Shown here piece after piece: positions 1 to 11,364 of a stretch of 64,000 bases of DNA; within the stretch, counting starts at the first letter, position 1; the number at the start of each line of letters is the position of its first letter. The position numbers and the translations under genes are program-made. The stretch covers positions 3,844,001-3,908,000 of the forward strand of contig JANUWI010000001.1 in NCBI GenBank assembly GCA_025504975.1. Reading direction: 5' to 3'. Source of the stretch: Plenodomus lindquistii (lineage: Eukaryota; Ascomycota; Dothideomycetes; Pleosporales; Leptosphaeriaceae). Under the pieces are notes generated by a model. The model saw only the letters and a list, made by a program, of their open reading frames with translations. It ran no database searches and had not been told where the DNA came from.

Positions 1-1170
1 AGATGCAGCGGCGGAATCGAGAGTGGAGAATGGCCATGCTGCACATGACGCAGGGCTCGTTGGTCAGGTAAATGTCCAAGTCGACGCAGAGGTAGCCATT
101 CGAGGCAATGTTGTCTTTGGCGTAGTACGTCGTCTCGACTTCAGTCAGAGGAGAGTCGCAGAAGAGGGAGCGGTCGAGGTAGGCGGGGTCGGTGCCAGCA
201 ACGCGGAGGCGCTTCTTGGCCACCATGGCGATGGCGCGCATGACGGCGTGGGCCATGACATTGCCCGTACCCGTATGTGACTCTGCATCGCCAGTAGGGG
301 ATCTCCAACGACAGTCGCCTGCGACGGCAATGATCTCTGGCGTGGCCTTTGTGCGGTCGACCACCGTGACGCCGAGGGGTTCGCCGACACCCTGGGCGGA
401 TATCTGTTTGCCGGCGGCATTGGCAAGAGCAAGCCAGGCACCGGCTTCGGGCTGGATCTCGTCCGTATTGCGCTGGACAAGGCTCGGATGGGGACCGTAA
501 GGATTAGTGTTCTTGTACGAAATGGGCCAGTACTGGTCGCTCCACTGTGCTGCCTGCTCGGCAGAAATGGGCGCGAGTGCTGGAACAGTCACGTCGAAGA
601 TGCGAGGCGGGGCGCTCTTGCCATTGAAAGGCGGGCACGACCGGACAAGGCTGACAAGGCTGGCACGCTGGATGTAGCGAGTATGGCACAGCAAGAAGTA
701 GCGCACTAGATCCATATCTTTAGCAACGGCTTCTTGGGCAGCATCTTCACTGCCTTGATCGGCAGCAGACGAGGACGGAGGAGTGGGGTCCGTGGAGGGC
801 AGCAGGGCAGGAGATGCAGAAGATAATAATGCAATGGCAGGATCATCGTCTTCACCTCTCGGGAGCCTCGCGGCGGGATAGAATTGCTTTTGCAGGTGCG
901 GCGGCAGGTACTTGAACTGCACCACGCGGCGCAGGTGAGAAATCTCAGACGTCTTGAACTCGGGGATGGCTGCTTGCACAACACTTGGGAGGTTAGCACG
1001 TGACGTGAGAAAAAGTATGGCCAGGAGTGAATGGCTCACTCCTTGACAATGTTGGCAAATTTGGCCGGCACCTCGACAACGTAAACAGTCACGGTTTCTA
1101 GGCTGGCGCGCACCTCGTCTTTGGTCCGCAGAGGGACGAGACGGCCCACGAGCGGTGCTGGGGTGCTCAT
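1..1170 (-). CDS. TAD3: tRNA-specific adenosine deaminase subunit TAD3 (ADAT3), 3' end outside window
   Basis: TAD3 is the non-catalytic partner of TAD2. The heterodimer deaminates A34 to inosine in the wobble position of tRNA anticodons. Exon 1 is 1170-1040 (start MSTPAPLVGR), the intron is 1039-984 (GTGAGC donor, CTAAC branch site) and exon 2 runs from 983 past position 1. The joint reads KDVVQAAIPEFKT in phase. Near the window start the protein reads NEPCVMCSMAILHSRFRR, the zinc-binding PCxxC segment of the deaminase fold. The upstream zinc motif is HAVMRAI: valine stands where catalytic deaminases have glutamate (HxE), which is the hallmark of TAD3. Only the last residues are missing. A Pro/Ser/Asp-rich linker after about residue 70 is typical of fungal copies. 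The identification is firm and the intron model is very likely. Confidence 0.93.
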
Positions 1171-1870
1171 AGCATCGCCTGGAGTGAAGCACTGCACTCT
1201 GGCGTTGGTGTTGAGCGTGCAGTGGTGGGTTGGAGCGCGTAAGAAGTGTCGCAGCTGTTTGGTGATGGTGGTGGTGGTGATGGTGGTGGTGGTGGTGACG
1301 AGTGAAGGATGCAAACACGACAAAAGTACCAAGATGGACGGGGCGGGGTCGGGCCGGCCTTTTGTTGTCCCGGGCGCTCCTTCCCTTCCCTCGCCCTCTC
1401 CTCACCTTTGGTGCCTGCCCGCTGCAACACTCTCAAAGGCAACACCAAGTGGTGGGACGCTGTTGCGCTCCATCACAGCACGGGAATGGCTGACATGACT
1501 TGTCGGGCTAGAATTGCCTGAAAGCGGCTCATGCGCCAAGCGTTGCATCTTACATCCTCCCGCCTGTCCAACGAACCAGTGTGCGAGGATCACCGCTCCC
1601 ACATCCAACATAGGGCCCCGCATCACTGACCCCAGACATTCCAGGGCCACTCTAGGTGTATCAGTGTGACGGGACATGGCCATGGCATGGTCGCGGTCAT
1701 TGCAACTGCCGGCCTGTTGGGCAACCCCGCCATCCTCTGTATGCAAGCTTACCATAGTACAATACACTGCATACTTGAGGCACACTGGATTCTTCTCTTA
1801 TTGTCGTTTCATCTGGTCACTTGTGTTGCATTGAAACGCCCCTTGTTATACTTGTATAATTGTTGGCAAT
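1171..1870. other. Intergenic, divergent promoters of TAD3 and the MFS gene
   Basis: No coding signal. It holds a GGT/GAT-rich microsatellite at about 1259-1300 and a pyrimidine-rich stretch near 1375-1400. A TATAAT-like element at about 1853-1860 lies only 11-18 nt before the MFS start codon, so it is probably not a classical TATA box. ORFs here come from the low-complexity sequence. Confidence 0.6.
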
Positions 1871-3925
1871 ATGGACCCCAAGATGAGCACCTCTCACATG
1901 GAGACCACGACACGAGCGCACATTGTGCCTATCGAGCAAGAAGCTCACGAGGACGACAAGCATGTCACACTCTCATGGCGCTCGTGGATGGTTGTCTTTT
2001 GCTGTTCCTTTGCGTAAGTAGATCTGATATCGCGAAATGTGTCGAAATTGATAAACTCCAGGGTCATGTCACAGGTTTTCGTCGTCGTGGCAGCCGGATC
2101 CGTGTTGTCTTTTATCATTCGTGAGCTTGGAGAGCCTGCCATTGCCAGCTGGGTCATTCAGGTACAGTCCCAGCACAGTCTCACGGCATGCCGTTAACAC
2201 AAGTTAGGGACCACTGCTCATGCAATCAGTTTTATCGCCCCCTGTTGGTCGTCTGTCCGATGTGCTGGACCGCAAGCTCTTCGCGACCATACCACCTCTA
2301 ATCGCTTGTGTCGGTGCCATCATTTGCGCCAAGGCAACGTCAATGTCCATGTTGATTGGCGGTGGCATACTGATTGGCATTACACTTGCTACAATTTCGA
2401 TTGTTCAGTCGATTCCATCCGAAATCCTTCCTCTCAAGTATCGCGCTCTTGCAAATGGCTTCGCTGGAGTCGCAGGAGTGCTTGGTGGCACGTACGTATT
2501 CAATGCCGCTCTTCTCAGCCTACACCACAATTAATGTATCACCAGCGTCGGATCTCTCGCAGCTGGCGCAGTGACCGACCTCAGCGCCTCGGGATGGCGC
2601 TACATCTTCTGGATGCAAGTTGGTCTCCATGGCCTTACATCGTTTGGTCTTTTTGCCTTTTACTGGCCAAAGAAGCGTACCGACTTCCCCAAAATGACCT
2701 TCAAGGAATGGAGCTGGGCATGTGATCCCGTTGGCTCGTTTCTACTCGTCGCCAGCGCAACTTTGATGTTGTTGGCTCTCAACTGGGCCGGGGGCGCATA
2801 CAAGTGGAGCAATCCCCACGTTTGTGCTAATCTTGTCATTGGTATCGTGCTCTTCATTGCATTTTGCCTTTACGGTAAAGTTGCCTCAAAGTTAACGTGA
2901 GACCCATAGCTAACATATTCAAGAATGGAAGGGCCGTTCTGACGGCATCGTCGCTCATGTCTTCTTCTCCACCGGCCCAAACTTTTGGCTGTCGACTTTT
3001 GCATTTGCTATAGAAGGGTGGGTTCACTTCTACTTGGGACCCTGACTCGCCATCTGAACCCTTGACAGGTGGATCTACTATTCAGCAATCAACTCCGTGA
3101 TCCCCCAGCTGATCCTAAACATCGGCTTGGAAGACGATGCTTGGACAATCGCAATCCGCCAACTTTCCTACAAGATTGCTTCTATCATCACATCCATCGT
3201 TGTAACATGGTGGGCAACCAGGTTCAAGGATCTCAGTCTGTCCCCCTCTCCCTTTTTACACCTCCTCCCTGCCAACAATGAACCTCACTAACACTCCCCA
3301 CTCCACAGAAACACCCCTCGTAGCAACCTTTGCAATCATGTTCATAGCAACCATCTGCTTCGCCTTTATCCGCCCCTCTTGGGGAACAGCGCAACTCATC
3401 TTCACCGCGCTGACAGGAATCGGATGCGCAGGTCCACTCACGCTCTTAGTAGCATGTGTGCAATTCACTGCTCCGCACGCCTTCCTCTCCACCGCCACGG
3501 GTCTCGCCTTCTCGGCTCGCGCGATCGGCGGCGCATTTGGTACCGCGGTGATCTACGCCATTGTGAACTCACGTGTCGCTTCGAAACTTCCCGGTGATGT
3601 GAGTAGTGCAGCGATCGCCGTGGGTCTACCTGAGTCCTCTGTTCCTGCACTACTGCAAGCGATGCAAGGCTCATCAGCATCGAAGGCCAAGGGTCAGGGT
3701 GTACCAGGTGCAAATGCGGCGATCATGAAGGCAGCGTGGGATGCAAGTCATTGGAGTTACGCACGCGCGTATCGCCTGGGATTTTGGAGCGTGGTGCCGT
3801 TTGTCGCGTTGGCGACGGTGAGCGTGGCGTGTATGAGAGGAGTTAGGGAGTTGATGACGGAGAGGGTTGAAGCTACCGTTGAGAGGGAGAGTGGGGATGA
3901 GGGGGAGAAGATCGTGAAAGCCTGA
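1871..3925 (+). CDS. MFS efflux transporter, TRI12/siderophore-transporter-like
   Basis: Seven exons: 1871-2013, 2062-2161, 2208-2491, 2546-2874, 2924-3017, 3069-3235 and 3309-3925. All introns are GT-AG and all joints are in phase, giving 577 residues. Diagnostic blocks are VVVAAGSVLSFIIRELGEP, QSVLSPPVGRLSDVLDRK (the motif-A loop), IPSEILPLKYRALANGFAG, SGWRYIFWMQ and QFTAPHAFLSTATGLAFSAR. These belong to the fungal 14-helix family named after the trichothecene pump TRI12 (PF06609). The family exports toxins, drugs or siderophores across the plasma membrane, but its substrates cannot be read from sequence. No biosynthetic genes sit beside it, so the family name does not imply trichothecene production. 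The C-terminus is a basic/acidic cytoplasmic tail. The ATG at 1871 is followed by a hydrophilic N-terminus of about 35 residues, normal for the family. Confidence 0.92.
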
Positions 3926-4534
3926 CGATGGTGTAACGCCTTGTCTGAAATATATGTTGAATCGAGCAATGATCGACTGTGAAGGATGCGAGTTGTTCGT
4001 CGCAGGATTAGGAACTACCAAAATCGAACGGGCATTCTGATGCGTGACCGAGTTTTGATGTGTAGTAGTTCAGCTGAACGGCTTGGGTGTCGAAGGGCGC
4101 AGTGCTCATTGGCCTCAGTTCACCCCGCTCCTGCTGGGCACTGCCCTGTGAGTGACTAAGCTGCATGCATGAACTTCGCTTACACAGAGGAAGTGACATA
4201 CGATCTGGAACCCACTCCCCTCGACCTCTTATCCCCGAGTATTTCCTCACATACTCACATCTTTTGGCCTCCTTCAGCGCTGTGCGACGGCCAGTCTTCT
4301 TGTTGAATACAACTACTGCTGGTGCATTGCCAGCGCTCGATCTTCAGCCTTGGATTCTCAAACTCCTGCCTTGTTTCCTGAACTTCAGTTTTCTATCTGA
4401 CACTCAAAGATTTCGTTATCGCACTTTAGCCTTGTTGATATAGAGTTCGATTGAGCCCAGCCTTCTATCTTTTCGATTTCATCTTTGTGTCAGTTGGACA
4501 CCATCTTTGTATCCTCGGCCTACAGTCTTCATAT
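3926..4534. other. Intergenic
   Basis: Terminator of the MFS gene and upstream region of the HET gene. I see no conserved coding signal, tRNA or repeat. Confidence 0.5.
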
Positions 4535-6302
4535 ATGCAGGACACCTCTGCATTAGCAGCACAGTCTGTCTCGGCCGAGCAGGATGAATACACTATTTGG
4601 TCTGCAAACACGCCATGCCGCATGTCCTGCGAATGGGTCGACAAGTGCGCAAGCAAGCATAAGATCTGCAACATTCCAATGACAATATCGCCATTTCACC
4701 CTTCCACGTCGTCTCATCGATGTCAGTCCACCAGGGTCTCAATCGCCATTCCTGGTGAAGACAGTAAATATAGCCGACCATATGTGCCGCTACGCGACGC
4801 TCAGTCACCGCTGGGGCAATGCAGGCGATGCGTATCAGACTTGGGAGTCGAATCTCGATGATCACTACAAGAATATACCATGGAAAGCCCTGACCAAGAC
4901 TTTTCGAGACGCCATTATTGTGACGCAGAGTCTGGGCTTAGGGTATCTGTGGATAGACAGCCTGTGCATCGTCCAAAAGAACCAAGAAGAATTCAATACT
5001 GAGTGCGCATCCATGCATCTGATCTATCTGCATGGGCATGTCATGATTGCTACGTCCGACTGCGAAGACGGTACAAAAGGGTTCCTGCGACCGGATCGAG
5101 GATCTGAACTGTCCACAGCCGCAGCAAGTTCGACTCTCGATCCCAGTACTCTCTCTGCGGCGGTGGTTACAACTACCGGTAGCCGTAACAACCGGAGTTT
5201 GTACGTGGAAGATTGGCAGAAGCTAATCAGTGGGCCCTTGAATCAGCGATGGGCATTCCAGGAATCTCAGCTTGCTCCTCGAATTCTGTACTTCACAGAC
5301 GAAGGCGTACCCTGGCAATGCCGTCTTTGTATCGCTGACGATAAGCTTCGTACTTTCCATTACAAGGCATTGATGAACTCGGGAGCTGTGAAGTCCATCA
5401 TGAGCGATTCGATAATACGTATACGATGCGATGACATGATCAGGATCCTGGACGTCGATACTACTCGACAGCGGCGAAATTTGAACGACGTCATGGAATG
5501 CTGGATGGTACTTGTGGTAGAGTACTCTAAGAAGAATTTGACGTATCAAAGTGACAAATTACCAGCTCTCTCTGGGATTGCTGCTGCCGTCCTGTCTGTT
5601 CTGGAACGTGGCGGCTGTGTTGAATCTCCAAGGTATCTAGCGGGTAACTGGCCGCTGCAAATACATCGCCAGCTATTTTGGACCAGATCGGATTACTTGT
5701 TCGGTTGTGATCAAACGTACGTAGAAGACGGACGCTCAAGTCCATCTTGGTCATGGACATCGTCTCCTGGTTCTGTCACTTTTCATCCCTCTTTTGAAGT
5801 ACCCAAAGGGCGGAACGTTGGGAGTCAATGGGAATATGCCGAAATGAAGAAAGGATCGCTCACACGTAACCCAAGGCACCTGTCCAAGTCCGTCAATTTC
5901 CAGGTTCAGTCAGACGTCTCCTCTCGAAGCGCGAATCCATTTGGAACACCTCAAGGGGCTGCACTCGTGATCCGTGGATCCTTCCACGATCTCGACCCTA
6001 GACAGTTGGAACTCGAAAGAACTACGTCCTGTAGTAATAGGCGGGTTTTCACACTCCCCGCCAACAGGTGGTCAGGGGCGTATATTATATTCGATTTCGG
6101 CTTGTACAATGATCACTCGTCCAGTCTTAGGTTACTCAACCTCTTCGAAGGGGAAATGAGTGACCGATATGGATATGTTACATACGGGATTGTACTCCTT
6201 CCATGTTCTATGGGAGAGTACCGGAAAATTGGCGTCTTCAAACGAACGTGTCATTCCACAAAGCGCGACACGTTTGATCTCAGGATTATGACATTAGTCT
6301 GA
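4535..6302 (+). CDS. HET-domain (heterokaryon incompatibility) protein, apparently frameshifted near the N-terminus
   Basis: HET-domain proteins (PF06985) trigger fungal cell death on allorecognition. The long frame 4683-6302 carries LPRRLIDVSPPG, then YATLSHRWG, then LGLGYLWIDSLCIVQ, the classical HET blocks. A Trp-rich C-terminal half ends in EYRKIGVF, usual for the family. The segment that should precede it (CEWVDKCASKHKICN) lies in another frame (4535 to about 4700). A TGA at 4680-4682 closes the main frame, and there is no GT...AG pair that could join the two. A one-base shift between about 4665 and 4700 explains this best. If the copy is functional, translation would have to begin at the ATG at 4782, leaving out the conserved start of the domain. 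Family identity is sure; intactness is doubtful. Confidence 0.75.
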
Positions 6303-6762
6303 TATGCATTGACCATGTCGTCTTGTATGCTACAACGTTGAAGACAAGCGCCTCGAAGCCCAAATCGTACGCTCGCTGTTGCCTGAGATGCCTTATTTCT
6401 TTTAGAGAGTCTATCAGCGAAGAGATAGTAGCCTTAGCAGCTCATCGTAGGGAGGTTTTCATACAAGTATGAGTGAAACTTCATTCGTGGTGTTCAGACA
6501 GCCATACTATCGACATTGCCCCATAGTTCATCGAAATACTCAAGATACAGCTGCAGTCTTGACCAACTACACAGTTTCGTCGACTAGGCGAACTCAAGGC
6601 ACCTATCGATGATTGAAGTCTAAAGACGATTAGATCTCAGCATCCTTGAGCGAACAAAAGACTGCGCATGAATTTGCTCTCATACTGCAGCATGGATTCG
6701 AGGACGATCCTTTGGCCGAAACGATCGTGAGTTAGGGTTCGCAACTGTTTGGTAGTGGCTAC
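6303..6762. other. Gene-free spacer between two HET-type sequences
   Basis: No frame of useful length. The last part (6690-6760) may be decayed coding sequence belonging to the fragment that follows, but stops interrupt it. Confidence 0.4.
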
Positions 6763-7032
6763 TTGTACACGACGAGCGACCTAAATGGCAAGAAATACGA
6801 AAACTCAACACTTTATGCAATGCCCATCGCGATAACGCGGTATTATGACCCAGCATGCGGTGGCGGCCTCCGACTCTGTTTCAAAGGCCTCATGCTTCGC
6901 GCAACCGACAAAGACGCTTCTGTGTACGAACGCGTAGGCACTTGGAAATTCCATGGTCGCGAAGAGGTGTCGCGCGAGGAAATGCTCAAGTATTTCCGGG
7001 ATGAGCCAGACACACAAGTTACGATTGTATAA
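6763..7032 (+). pseudogene. HET-protein-like C-terminal remnant
   Basis: A frame of about 89 codons has no start codon near its beginning (it opens at TTG) and resembles the end of a second HET-type protein. It contains KGLMLRATDKD, then YERVGTWKFHGREEVSREEM, matching the usual pattern of a 'GLVLRPT...YERVG.F' block near the C-terminus of HET proteins. No HET domain precedes it, and stops lie directly upstream. I read it as a fragment of a lost paralogue of the gene at 4535-6302. It could instead be a real terminal exon of an unrecognised gene. Confidence 0.45.
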
Positions 7033-7390
7033 GTTCCGCGTCTCTTCAATTCACACCGTGCGCTGGGAAGCAGCCGCTCTAGCCGTAGCTTCACTGCAGA
7101 GGTTCGTGTAGAACAGCCTCCTCGTCTTGGTCCCAAAAGCTTAAAGAGCACCTCTCGCAAAATCTGGTAAAACTGCGCCAACAAAGCGCTCTTCACCCTG
7201 GGACGCTCAAAATTTCGATCTCGGGCACCCTTAGCATTTTGAACGTGCCCTCATGCATGCCAAGGCCGAACATGCGGTATGCACCTGGAAAGGTCCACAG
7301 GGCTTGGCAGCGAGAGTTCACATACTCCAAGTATCACACCGCCACAAGAATGGTTCGACAGGAAAAATTCCAATCATCTACATTGCCCCA
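7033..7390. other. Intergenic
   Basis: Convergent 3' flanks. Nothing recognisable. Confidence 0.4.
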
Positions 7391-8847
7391 TCACCCTCTT
7401 TCCTTCCTCTTCCCAAATCCCGGTACCCTAATCCACCACAACCCCCCGCCCCCCACCCTCTTGACCTCCTTCACCGCATCCCCCGCAACAGCCCTAATCA
7501 CCTCCTCCAACCGCTTATCCTTCTTCCTCCTCATCCACACCAACACGATCCCCAGCACCACCGCATTAATCGCCATATGCTTGACCGCCGCCCACACCCA
7601 CCGATATATCCCCCTGAACAACCGGTAATGCGCCGAATGTGCGAACAGGCGCCGCGCTTCGAGTTGTTCGCGCAACGCGGCGACTTCGGCCGTCATTTTC
7701 ATGAGGGAGGCTTCGATGCGTTTGCGCCATTTTAGGTCGGCGGCGGCTTCTTTGGGCGTGGGGCGGGGGTCGCGGGTTGGTGAGGGGGAGGGGATCAAGG
7801 AGGGGAGGGGGATTGGCTGGGGGATTATGGAGCGCATTTTTTGGGCAGGGGTTGGCGTCGTGGGTATTGCCTGTTGTTGTTGCTGTGGCTTCGACTGAGG
7901 TGGTGGTGGTAGTGGTTGTGGTGTTTGTGGCTGCGGGGATTTTTGTTGTTGTCGTCGCAGGATGTTCTGGTAGTCTGTTTGTACGCCGCCATCGTCTTCT
8001 TCAGAGGCGTTGTTTGGGTCATATTGATATTGCGAATCTGGGGCGTCGACGAATTCGTCACGGTCGATTTCGGCTTCTTCTTCCTCGAGATTTTCCTCTG
8101 ATTGCGACATTGGCGATTTCACGCGGAGGGGTTGATCGTCGTCGTCGATGTTGTTAGCGGTGCTTTGCAGTCTGTCCATGGCTGCGCGGCCGCTCTGTCC
8201 TAGTTGTTGCGGGTAGCCCTGTGGTATGTGTAGACCCGACTGACTCAACGTTTGTAGGGGCGACGAAGACGACGAGGAAGGTACGTTGGATTTGACCTGA
8301 TCCCACACAAACTCGAGCTCGGCAACAAGCTCTCGACTGTCGGGCGACGGCGATGCGTACTTGTGCATAGTATCAATAAGCGTCGTAATGTATCGTCGTT
8401 TTGCTTCGGTGCGCGAGAGTCCGTTTTGCTGTTTCCAAGCATCCCTATCATGCCTTAGATTTCTCATTTGCGCAAGACAGGGTTGACATGTGAAGAAGGC
8501 GGTCGCGTGCCAACGTACCATTTCTCTCGTGCCCGTTGCTCTGCCTCGTCGGTGCCTTCTGGGCGCTCCATTATCCCGTCAACATCCCCCTCTGCCCGTC
8601 GTCAGTGGCGTTCCCGGCGGAGGCGTGTACGAGTATAGGACGTGCCCATTGCCTGCTTGTATTGTCCATAGAGTCGTAATCGCGTGGCGGATGGGGGCTT
8701 TTGCGAGCCCGTCCGTATCTTATTTACAGTGTTGAGCGCATGGCTGAAGACCCGATCTACACAGTAATTGGTCAGCTTCATTCTTTCCGTCCAGTTGTTC
8801 GCTGCAGTGTTATCGCAACACGTCTACATACCGACAGAGTCTGACAT
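7391..8847 (-). CDS. Acyl-CoA-binding membrane protein, Atg37/ACBD5-like
   Basis: Four exons: 8847-8832, 8756-8646, 8591-8519 and 8444-7391, giving 417 residues. The first three exons and the start of the fourth encode an acyl-CoA-binding domain: MSDSVDRVFSHALNTV, then SATRLRLYGQYKQAM, EGDVDGIMERPEG, DAWKQQNGLSRTEAKRRYI. After the domain comes a long acidic, Gln/Pro-rich linker, a short coiled coil (about 312-340, MKMTAEVAALREQLEARR) and one transmembrane helix (about 353-369, AINAVVLGIVLVW). The tail is short and basic. This layout is that of Atg37/ACBD5, peroxisomal tail-region membrane proteins that bind acyl-CoA and act in pexophagy or organelle contact. The second intron (8645-8592) must use a GC donor to keep the conserved KQAMEGD joint. 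Peroxisomal location is inferred from the family. Confidence 0.87.
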
Positions 8848-9536
8848 GACAGGCGTGAACAGCGCGCCTCTATTCGTGAGGAGCGGTTCGTATATTACAA
8901 TAGGAGGTAGAACGTAAGCAGCATTACTGCGCAATGATATTGCGAGGCCTAAACGGCGCTACAAAGCGTACACGTCGTTGATGATGCATCAATGCGGACC
9001 CGACTAGTGATGCGATGTCACGCCGCCTGGGCCTCGGCTCGGGCGGCTCCAAGGGTCGTGGCACACGCGAGTCAGGCACGTGGAGGTGAGACGTCGACCT
9101 TGACCAAAGCGTGTATTATTACTTTCGAACGATGAAGTTTTGGCAGTATTCGCAGAGTCACTTGGTCGCACAGCAAAAAGAAATATTTTGCAAAGCATGA
9201 CTGTCCTTGGGTACAAACTACGCTGTGCTTATCTGTAGGTTTAGTCTTTACATGTGGTTATAGTACCATACTTACCCTTACTTGTGCTCATGCACAGCAA
9301 GTCTCATGCAGGAAGGAGCGCAGTGCTGAGGCTCGTAGCATTGCTAAACACTTAGATCTGTAAAGTATAATATGTTTCGCAAAGTGACACTGTTGCTAAG
9401 AAGCCTGCCATAGTGCTTTGCTATCACATCACATGCTACTATTGTAGCTTAATAGCTGTTATAGAAGAATAATTGCGAAACCATGCATACTGTATGCATA
9501 TGATTACATGTGAGATCAACAAAAACCAATACTAAA
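8848..9536. other. Intergenic, AT-richer than surroundings
   Basis: No coding signal. The part at 9230-9530 is noticeably AT-rich with TAG/TAA-rich words, possibly an old decayed repeat, but no terminal repeats or target duplications could be made out. Confidence 0.4.
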
Positions 9537-11168
9537 TTACGCAGCTGACCTCGGTCTCCCATCGCCGCTCCTCTTCACAGCGCTAAATAACTCTTGCATC
9601 ATGAAGAACCAGGACTTCTTCTCGATTCTTCTCAGGCCAAAGCCTTGGGTACCCTGCAGCATGTACAGCCGCTCCTGTTGCTCAAGCCAATCGCTTCCAC
9701 GAGATGGAGCAGCCTTTCGTTTCACCATAGGCGGGAGGTAGAGCGATGTCGTTCTATCGATTGGAGGCCTCGGCATCGAGTCTACCGTGACCCAAGCTGC
9801 TTCTGCGGCTGGTATACTGGAGACTATGTTTGATCGAGAAGGTGCTGCGGATGTGTCAAAACATGCGTACGACGGCGAGCCTGCTCGCAAAGAAAGTGGC
9901 AAGTCATCATGCTCCTGTACTTCACGACTTTTTATGGTACTGATAACCTTGCCAGACAATTTGTGGGCATCACAAGATCTGCTCCCGACTGCGGTCGTCG
10001 ACCTAGTGAAGCGATCGAGACACTCTGCTACGATGTCATGCGTGTTGACGTCCACCGAACACTCTGACCTTCGTCTCCGGTAGAGCTCCCGTTCAACAAG
10101 AGATTGCTGGGCCTTGTCCTTCTCCCAGTTTGATGGCAATGTAGGAAACGCCTGAGGTACCTCCGGCGAGAATGTATTTTGTGGTGAGGAGATTGAGGTT
10201 GCAGGTAAGGCAGGCAGCGGCTTCTCTTTTTGAATGTCGAATGAAGTTCCCGAACTCATAGAACTTTCGCGGAATGTGGAGCTCTCATTATCTTTCTCTA
10301 TCTGTATTTGTGTGTCCACAAATACCACAGAGCGTCTTCGCCGATGCTGCTCGACCTTGACCCTTTTTCCCGATGACACGCAGTCTTTCGGCGTACTCCC
10401 CGTAAACGCAGTATCAGTACGCGTAAGACAATACTCCGCCATAGCTACCAAATCCGGGTCTTCATTTGCATCCCACGCCTTCTCATGCTCTCCAGGCTTA
10501 GCTGATTGCCAAGATAGATCAACCCGATAGCACCTCCCCGGGCCATGGACATGATACTCACACCCTCCTCGTTCGCCAAGATCCCCAGCAACAGCATCTC
10601 GCACACCACCTCTCAACATAACAACCATCTTCCTATCCTCAGCAAACATCGTATCCACTATGAAATCCCTCAATACGCTGGCTGCTTTTCGATCCACGAA
10701 AACGACATCAAGCACTTTCTGGTCGAAGCTTTGTTTTGACGAGAGAATACGGGACATTTCGTCCATAACGTGGTCCTGAAATTCGGGTTCTTGAAGTATT
10801 CCGCCGGCGGTGTGCGCGTAGAGCAGGTCGATGCATTCGCGTAGAGAGAGGTTGTGCGCGTTTGACGGGAGTTTTGGGCAAGGAAATGTAATTTTTCCAT
10901 TGGAGAGGTAGTCGAGGAATATTTTGAAGCCGGCGGGATCAATATCTGGAAGTAAGACGGCGTTGGCATGCGAGGTATGGGCGCGCGTAGTCGTATTTTG
11001 AATGATAAGTTTGTGCAGGTATAGAGAGCGAGAGGCGAGTGAGAAAGGGACGTCGATACTTTCGCTGGGAAGATGTTCTGAGAGGGTTGTTCGGCCGGTA
11101 AGCATGAATGTTATGGTTAGTTCTGAGGAGAATTTAGGTGTTTGAACAAATTGGTGTTGCGACGGCAT
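9537..11168 (-). CDS. BTB/POZ-like domain protein
   Basis: An intronless frame of 543 residues. Residues about 18-150 look like a fungal BTB-type fold: ELTITFMLTGRTTLSEHLP, then SLASRSLYLHKLI, then VLLPDIDPAGFKIFLDYLS and a helical ECIDLLYAHTAGGIL...FQDHVMDEM segment. The rest is low in predicted structure and rich in Ser, Arg and charged residues. In fungi such proteins are mostly uncharacterised; BTB domains dimerise or recruit cullin-3. It is divergent from a second BTB-like frame at 11365-12898, only about 200 bp away. I infer an old duplication, though the two are now very different. The start ATG at 11168 is the first in frame. Confidence 0.72.
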   Translation of the reverse strand: MPSQHQFVQTPKFSSELTITFMLTGRTTLSEHLPSESIDVPFSLASRSLYLHKLIIQNTTTRAHTSHANAVLLPDIDPAGFKIFLDYLSNGKITFPCPKLPSNAHNLSLRECIDLLYAHTAGGILQEPEFQDHVMDEMSRILSSKQSFDQKVLDVVFVDRKAASVLRDFIVDTMFAEDRKMVVMLRGGVRDAVAGDLGERGGCEYHVHGPGRCYRVDLSWQSAKPGEHEKAWDANEDPDLVAMAEYCLTRTDTAFTGSTPKDCVSSGKRVKVEQHRRRRSVVFVDTQIQIEKDNESSTFRESSMSSGTSFDIQKEKPLPALPATSISSPQNTFSPEVPQAFPTLPSNWEKDKAQQSLVERELYRRRRSECSVDVNTHDIVAECLDRFTRSTTAVGSRSCDAHKLSGKVISTIKSREVQEHDDLPLSLRAGSPSYACFDTSAAPSRSNIVSSIPAAEAAWVTVDSMPRPPIDRTTSLYLPPMVKRKAAPSRGSDWLEQQERLYMLQGTQGFGLRRIEKKSWFFMMQELFSAVKRSGDGRPRSAA

Positions 11169-11364
11169 TGCGCATGCGGTTACCGATTCCTAGTTGCTAC
11201 ATTGCAGGATTCAGTTTTTGGGGTATTGGGGGACCCGAATTCGTCACGAAATATCATAATTTGAAGGGGTATGTGAAATGCGCGGCGTATTATGACATTG
11301 ACTGAACCTTCAAGTCACAGATCCCGGGTCACAGCTACGTTGACCACTATCATGTCACCTACCG

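Noticed and set aside
1121..1498. 125-codon + strand frame
   Set aside because: Overlaps the TAD3 first exon and consists partly of the GGT/GAT microsatellite (poly-Val).
1871..3925. TRI12-like pump as part of a trichothecene cluster
   Set aside because: No TRI5 or other biosynthetic genes in the neighbourhood; the family is large and broadly distributed.
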